Shown here: piece by piece, positions 60,427-64,000 of the stretch
Position numbering within the stretch: position 1 is the first letter of the stretch
Layout: each line of letters opens with the position of its first letter
Assembly: GCF_013093415.1 (NCBI RefSeq)
Contig: NZ_JABFBC010000001.1
Location: 248,001-312,000 of the forward strand
Length of the DNA stretch: 64,000 nucleotides
DNA from: Halovulum dunhuangense
GTDB taxonomy: Bacteria > Pseudomonadota > Alphaproteobacteria > Rhodobacterales > Rhodobacteraceae
Reading direction: 5' to 3'
Program-made: the position numbers and the translations under genes
The notes under the pieces: model-generated
The model's input: the letters and a program-made list of their open reading frames with translations, nothing else
Database searches by the model: none
Told to the model about the DNA's origin: nothing

Positions 60427-61579
60427 GCCGGTAGCGATCGAGGGTGGCTTCGGGGTCTATGTGCACTGGCCCTTCTGCGCCGCCAAGTGCCCCTATTGCG
60501 ACTTCAATTCCCATGTGCGGCAGGGCGTGGACCAGCGCCGCTGGGCGGATGCGCTGTGCCGCGAGATCAGGCATCACGCAGACCTGCTGCCGGGGCGACG
60601 GGTGGACAGCGTTTTCTTCGGGGGCGGCACGCCCAGCCTGATGGAGCCGGCGACCGTGGCGGCGGTGATCGACCAGATCGCCGCAGGCTGGGATCTGGCG
60701 CCCGAGGCGGAGATCACGCTGGAGGCGAACCCGACATCGGTCGAGGCGGAGCGGTTCCGAGGCTATGCTTCGGCGGGTGTGAACCGGGTCTCGATGGGGA
60801 TCCAGGCACTGCACGACGCGGATCTGCGCCGGCTGGGACGGCTGCACAGCGTGGCAGAGGCGCGGGCGGCGTTCGATATCGCGCGCGCAAGCTTCGCTCG
60901 GGTGAGCTTCGATCTGATCTATGCGCGGCAGGACCAGACGCTGTCGTCATGGGAGGCGGAACTGACCACGGCGCTGGGAATGGCGGTGGACCACCTGTCG
61001 CTCTACCAGCTGACGATCGAGGCTGGGACGGCGTTTGGCGCGCTCCACGCGCGTGGGCGGCTGCGTGGCCTGCCGGCGGACGACCTGGCGGCGGACATGT
61101 ATGCGCTGACACAGGAAATCTGTGCCGCCGGGGGCATGCCTGGCTACGAGATATCCAACCATGCGCGGCCAGGGGCGGAGAGCCGGCACAACCTGGTCTA
61201 CTGGCGCTATGGCGAGTATGCGGGTGTCGGACCCGGCGCGCATGGGCGGATCATGCTGGACGGTACGCGGCACGCCACAGAGACGCTGAGGATGCCGGAG
61301 CGCTGGCTGGAAGCGGTGGAGACGACCGGGACGGGCATGTCGCTGCGCGAGGCCATTCCCGCCGCCGAACAGGCCGAGGAATACCTGATGATGGCCCTGC
61401 GGCTGGCGGAGGGGGTCGATCTGGATCGGTATCGGCGTCTGGGCGGGCCGGACATCGACAGGAGCGCGGTCGAGGATCTGACGGCACTGGGGCTGCTGCG
61501 CGCGGACGAAGTGCGGCTGCGCGCAACGGACAGCGGTCGCCCGGTCCTGAATGCCCTTCTGCGGCGGTTGCTCGCCTAG
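60416..61579 (+). CDS. hemW: HemW, radical SAM heme chaperone (HemN-like)
   Basis: 387 residues. The radical SAM cluster is C21-x3-C25-x2-C28 in [11 protein letters not shown]; the Phe after the third Cys group is the HemW pattern, unlike the CxC of true HemN. GGGTPSLM and [10 protein letters not shown]-type motifs follow (here [16 protein letters not shown]). It probably inserts heme into respiratory enzymes rather than oxidising coproporphyrinogen. The only suitable start is TTG 60416, overlapping rdgB by 11 bases, with GCGGA upstream. Confidence 0.9.
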   Translation: MGAEPVAIEGGFGVYVHWPFCAAKCPYCDFNSHVRQGVDQRRWADALCREIRHHADLLPGRRVDSVFFGGGTPSLMEPATVAAVIDQIAAGWDLAPEAEITLEANPTSVEAERFRGYASAGVNRVSMGIQALHDADLRRLGRLHSVAEARAAFDIARASFARVSFDLIYARQDQTLSSWEAELTTALGMAVDHLSLYQLTIEAGTAFGALHARGRLRGLPADDLAADMYALTQEICAAGGMPGYEISNHARPGAESRHNLVYWRYGEYAGVGPGAHGRIMLDGTRHATETLRMPERWLEAVETTGTGMSLREAIPAAEQAEEYLMMALRLAEGVDLDRYRRLGGPDIDRSAVEDLTALGLLRADEVRLRATDSGRPVLNALLRRLLA

Positions 61580-61582
61580 GCT

Positions 61583-62470
61583 TCAGCTGCCTGACAGGAT
61601 CTGCAAGAGCCGGTCGAGATCATCGAGGCTGCGGTAGCCTATGCGCAATGTGCCGCCATCCCCGGCGGAGGCGTGCTCGATACGGACGGGCATCTTGAGG
61701 TGGGCGGACAGATCGCCCTCGATCGCGCGGGTGTCCGCGTCTTTCTCTGGCTTAAGTGATTGTTTTTTATTGTTTTTACTTTCCGAAGTCTTCTTGGTGA
61801 GCGCTTCTGTCTGACGCACCGACAACTGCTGGGAAATGACGATCTGCGCCAGTGCTGCGGGATCCTCTGCTGTTATCAGGGCACGCGCATGCCCTGCGGA
61901 CAGCCGCCCCGCCCGAAGATGCGCGAGCACGGACTCGGGCAGGCCAAGCAGGCGCAGCATGTTCGCGATATGGCTGCGGCTCTTGCCCAGCGCTTCGGCC
62001 AGCGCCTCCTGGGTATGGCCGAAACTTTCCATGAGCTGGCGATAGCCCTGCGCCTCTTCGACGGCGTTGAGGTCGACACGCTGGATATTCTCGACGATGG
62101 CGACCTCGAGCACTTCCTCGTCGGAGAAGTCTCGGATGACGGCGGGCACCTCGTGGATGCGGGCGCGCTGGGCGGCGCGCCAGCGACGCTCGCCTGCAAC
62201 GATCTGAAAAAGGTTCGGATCGCCCGGATCACGACGCAGGATCAGGGGCTGGATGATGCCGCTACGCGCGATGGAGCGCGCAAGCTCGTCAAGCTCGGCA
62301 TCGCCGAAGCTTCTGCGGGGCTGGTCGGGGTTGGCGCGGATCCGTTCGATGGGGATCATCTGCTGGCCCGTGCTGCCGCGAGGTGAAGCTGCTTCCTCGA
62401 GCGGCCCGGTGTCGGCAAGAAGCGCCGACAGGCCGCGGCCAAGACCTTTGCGTTCCGTCTTTCGTGTCAT
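61583..62470 (-). CDS. parB: ParB, chromosome-partitioning CTPase
   Basis: 295 residues. N-terminal GLGRGLSALLAD motif that contacts ParA, the CTP-binding GERRWRA (93-99), a central helix-turn-helix (TQEALAEALGKSRSHIANMLRLLGLP) and a C-terminal dimerisation domain. A lysine/asparagine-rich linker (TSESKNNKKQSLKPEKD, around 61750-61800) is AT-rich compared with the rest. It loads at parS, a copy of which is in rsmG at 63845. The start overlaps the parA stop (ATGA). Confidence 0.97.
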   Translation of the reverse strand: MTRKTERKGLGRGLSALLADTGPLEEAASPRGSTGQQMIPIERIRANPDQPRRSFGDAELDELARSIARSGIIQPLILRRDPGDPNLFQIVAGERRWRAAQRARIHEVPAVIRDFSDEEVLEVAIVENIQRVDLNAVEEAQGYRQLMESFGHTQEALAEALGKSRSHIANMLRLLGLPESVLAHLRAGRLSAGHARALITAEDPAALAQIVISQQLSVRQTEALTKKTSESKNNKKQSLKPEKDADTRAIEGDLSAHLKMPVRIEHASAGDGGTLRIGYRSLDDLDRLLQILSGS

Positions 62471-63279
62471 GCGCGATCACCCTTTGCCGAACCGCCACGC
62501 CCGAGACGTTGGCGCAGTTCGCGCGCCAGCTCTATATAGGCGAGGCTTCCGCTGCTGCGCGGATCATAAATCAATACGGGAACACCATGCGATGGCGCCT
62601 CGCTGAGGCGCACATTGCGGGGAATCACGGTCCTGAAGACCAGGTCTCCCAGCGTCTCGCGCACATCATTCTCGACATCTGCGGTCAAGTTGTTGCGTTG
62701 GTCATACATGGTCAACACAATTCCTTGGGTCACAAGGCGTGGATTGGAACTGGCCCTGACCTCTCCGACGCTGCGTAGAAGCTGGCTTATCCCCTCGAGC
62801 GCGAAGAACTCGCATTGCAGAGGGACAAGAACCCCATCGGCGGCGACAAGCCCATTTACCGTAAGCAGGTTGAGCGAGGGGGGGCAGTCCAGCAGGACAA
62901 TATCGAAGCCGCGTATCGCATCATCGTGAAGCGCCGCCTGCAGGCGCCCGATCCGATCCCTTTCGCCTGCCAGTTCTATGTCGACCGAGCTGAGATCCGA
63001 CGTCGCCGGCACGATGGACAACCGGTCGAACCGGGTCGGGCGAATGGCAGACGGCAGATCATCCTGGCGCATCAGAAGGTCGTAGCTGGACACATCCCTC
63101 TGCGAGCGGTCGATCCCAAGCCCGGTGGAGGCGTTGCCCTGCGGGTCCATGTCTATCAACAGAACCCGCTCGCCCAGGGCAGCCAGGGCGGCACCAAGAT
63201 TGATGGTCGTGGTTGTCTTGCCAACGCCCCCCTTCTGGTTCGCGATAGCCAGAATCCGGGGTGAGCGGGTGTCAGACAC
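62467..63279 (-). CDS. parA: ParA, chromosome-partitioning ATPase (Soj)
   Basis: 270 residues with the deviant Walker A KGGVGKTT (16-23), Walker A' LLIDMDPQGNAS and Walker B VLLDCPPSLNLL. It moves the ParB-parS complex toward the poles. It overlaps rsmG by 8 bases and parB by 4, making an mnmG-rsmG-parA-parB run of overlapping genes. Confidence 0.98.
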   Translation of the reverse strand: MSDTRSPRILAIANQKGGVGKTTTTINLGAALAALGERVLLIDMDPQGNASTGLGIDRSQRDVSSYDLLMRQDDLPSAIRPTRFDRLSIVPATSDLSSVDIELAGERDRIGRLQAALHDDAIRGFDIVLLDCPPSLNLLTVNGLVAADGVLVPLQCEFFALEGISQLLRSVGEVRASSNPRLVTQGIVLTMYDQRNNLTADVENDVRETLGDLVFRTVIPRNVRLSEAPSHGVPVLIYDPRSSGSLAYIELARELRQRLGRGGSAKGDRA

Positions 63280-63907
63280 GCCTGAAATCTCCGATCCGCA
63301 GAATAACGCCGGACGGGTCGGACCGGCTTTGAATGACCTCTGGTTCTACATGCCAGAGGGCGCGGGCCTCAGTCAATTCATCCTGGTAGCGACGGCCTTT
63401 CAAGAGCAGGGCCGTGCCGTTCTGCGCGCGGTGGCGTTCGGTCCAGGCGAGAAGCGTTCCGAGTGGTGCGAGGGCGCGGGCGCTCACTACGTCGGCTTTC
63501 ACAGGAGCAGCATTCTCGATTCGCTCGGTCACGACGCGGTAGGCGAGGCCCAGCTCACGCGCAACGGTCTGAAGGAAAACGCTCTTGCGAAGATCGGACT
63601 CCATCAGTGTAAGATCAAGGTCGCGGGCTTGTTCAGCCGCGAGAATCGCGATGACGACGCCGGGAAGGCCGCCTCCGGAACCCATGTCGAGCCAGATCCG
63701 GGCGTGCGGCGGGCGCAACGGCCAGAGCTGTGTCGAATCCAGGATGTGCCGATCCCAGATCTCTGCTGTTGTTCCCTTGCCGATCAGGTTGATCCGCTTC
63801 GTCCATTTCAGCAAAAGATCGACGTAAGCCTTTAGCCTTTCGGTTGTTTCACGTGAAACATCCATCTCGGCCAGGATCCGCTGCAGCGCATCTGCATCGC
63901 CCATCAT
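63272..63907 (-). CDS. rsmG: RsmG, 16S rRNA (guanine-527-N7) methyltransferase
   Basis: 211 residues. N-terminal DVSRETTERLKAY (16-28), encoded across a parS site, SAM-binding LDMGSGGGLPG (73-83) and VSARALAPL. It methylates G527 of 16S rRNA. Start ATG 63907 shares ATGA with the mnmG stop; ATG 63904 is next. It overlaps parA. Confidence 0.97.
   Translation of the reverse strand: MMGDADALQRILAEMDVSRETTERLKAYVDLLLKWTKRINLIGKGTTAEIWDRHILDSTQLWPLRPPHARIWLDMGSGGGLPGVVIAILAAEQARDLDLTLMESDLRKSVFLQTVARELGLAYRVVTERIENAAPVKADVVSARALAPLGTLLAWTERHRAQNGTALLLKGRRYQDELTEARALWHVEPEVIQSRSDPSGVILRIGDFRRV
63845..63860. other. parS centromere site (perfect 16-bp palindrome)
   Basis: The sequence TGTTTCACGTGAAACA is an exact match to the consensus ParB-binding site and a perfect dyad around CACGTG. 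It lies inside rsmG and encodes the DVSRET residues. It marks the origin-proximal centromere region recognised by the ParB encoded nearby. Confidence 0.93.
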
Positions 63908-64000
63908 GCGCTTTGCCGGCGCTGGATTCGTTGGATTTCTGCAAGGACCAGCGTAAGCGCCGTGGGTGTCATCCCCTCGATCCGTCCCGCCTGGGCAAGC
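63904..64000 (-). CDS. mnmG: MnmG (GidA), tRNA uridine modification enzyme (C-terminal part)
   Basis: Only the last 32 codons are in the window; the gene continues to the right. The translated end AQAGRIEGMTPTALTLVLAEI matches the MnmG C-terminus that binds MnmE. The stop overlaps the rsmG start (ATGA), which is the expected mnmG-rsmG order. Confidence 0.9.
   Translation of the reverse strand, partial: LAQAGRIEGMTPTALTLVLAEIQRIQRRQSA

Noticed and set aside
60416-61579. Calling the radical SAM protein HemN (coproporphyrinogen III oxidase)
   Set aside because: The cluster motif is CxxxCxxC followed by Asp-Phe, not CxxxCxxCxC, and the protein is short; this is the HemW pattern.
1-64000. CRISPR arrays, insertion sequences, rRNA genes, prophage blocks
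   Set aside because: Looked for direct-repeat arrays, transposase motifs and phage structural runs by eye. Apart from the two GTA spike genes, none was seen.

Overview
The window is chromosomal DNA of an alphaproteobacterium, most likely a member of the Rhodobacterales (Rhodobacteraceae/Paracoccaceae). It is GC-rich and densely coded. The supporting gene order is hslV-GNAT-hslU, a DUF3576 lipoprotein followed by leuS-lptE-holA, tamA-tamB, hrcA-grpE facing rph-rdgB-hemW, and parB-parA-rsmG-mnmG. A pair of Rhodobacter-type gene transfer agent (GTA) head-spike genes points the same way. A perfect 16-bp parS palindrome inside rsmG, next to parAB and mnmG, puts the right end close to the chromosomal origin. 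No insertion sequence, CRISPR array, rRNA or prophage block was seen.

Layout. 1-6.8 kb: end of hslV, an AAC(6')-like acetyltransferase, hslU, a secreted DUF2125 protein, a ribbon-helix-helix protein, a glyoxalase I, and a two-gene oxidoreductase (Tat-exported small subunit plus GMC flavoprotein). 6.9-24.2 kb: accessory uptake and catabolism, with three transporter classes in a row. These are a peptide-type ABC operon ending in a fumarase/aspartase-superfamily lyase, an amidase divergent from a TctCBA tripartite tricarboxylate transporter, a PuuE-like hydrolase, and a DctPQM TRAP operon carrying its own LysR regulator. A tRNA-Arg(CCU) closes this part.

24.5-34.1 kb is a surface-polysaccharide cluster: priming sugar transferase, Wzz/BY-kinase, flippase-like protein, three glycosyltransferases, O-antigen-ligase/polymerase-like protein and a sulfotransferase, in alternating orientations with overlapping 3' ends. 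Directly beside it (34.0-35.5 kb) are homologues of the GTA head-spike base and fibre. The fibre carries an SGNH/sialate-O-acetylesterase-type active site. The pair is preceded by a perfect CtrA box (TTAA-N7-TTAAC), and the sulfotransferase runs 118 bp into the fibre gene from the opposite strand. A Crp/Fnr regulator, a YihY-type membrane protein, tamB-tamA, a bifunctional ATP sulfurylase/APS kinase (source of PAPS for the sulfotransferase), a CapD/FlaA1-type nucleotide-sugar dehydratase and a porin follow up to 49 kb.

49-64 kb is core housekeeping: DUF3576 lipoprotein, leuS, lptE, holA, a glutathione S-transferase, mutS, grpE, hrcA, rph, rdgB, hemW, parB, parA, rsmG and the 3' end of mnmG. 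The most interesting system is the CtrA-box/GTA-spike/sulfated-polysaccharide neighbourhood at 30-36 kb. There a GTA adhesin with a probable esterase domain sits beside genes that probably build its own polysaccharide receptor.
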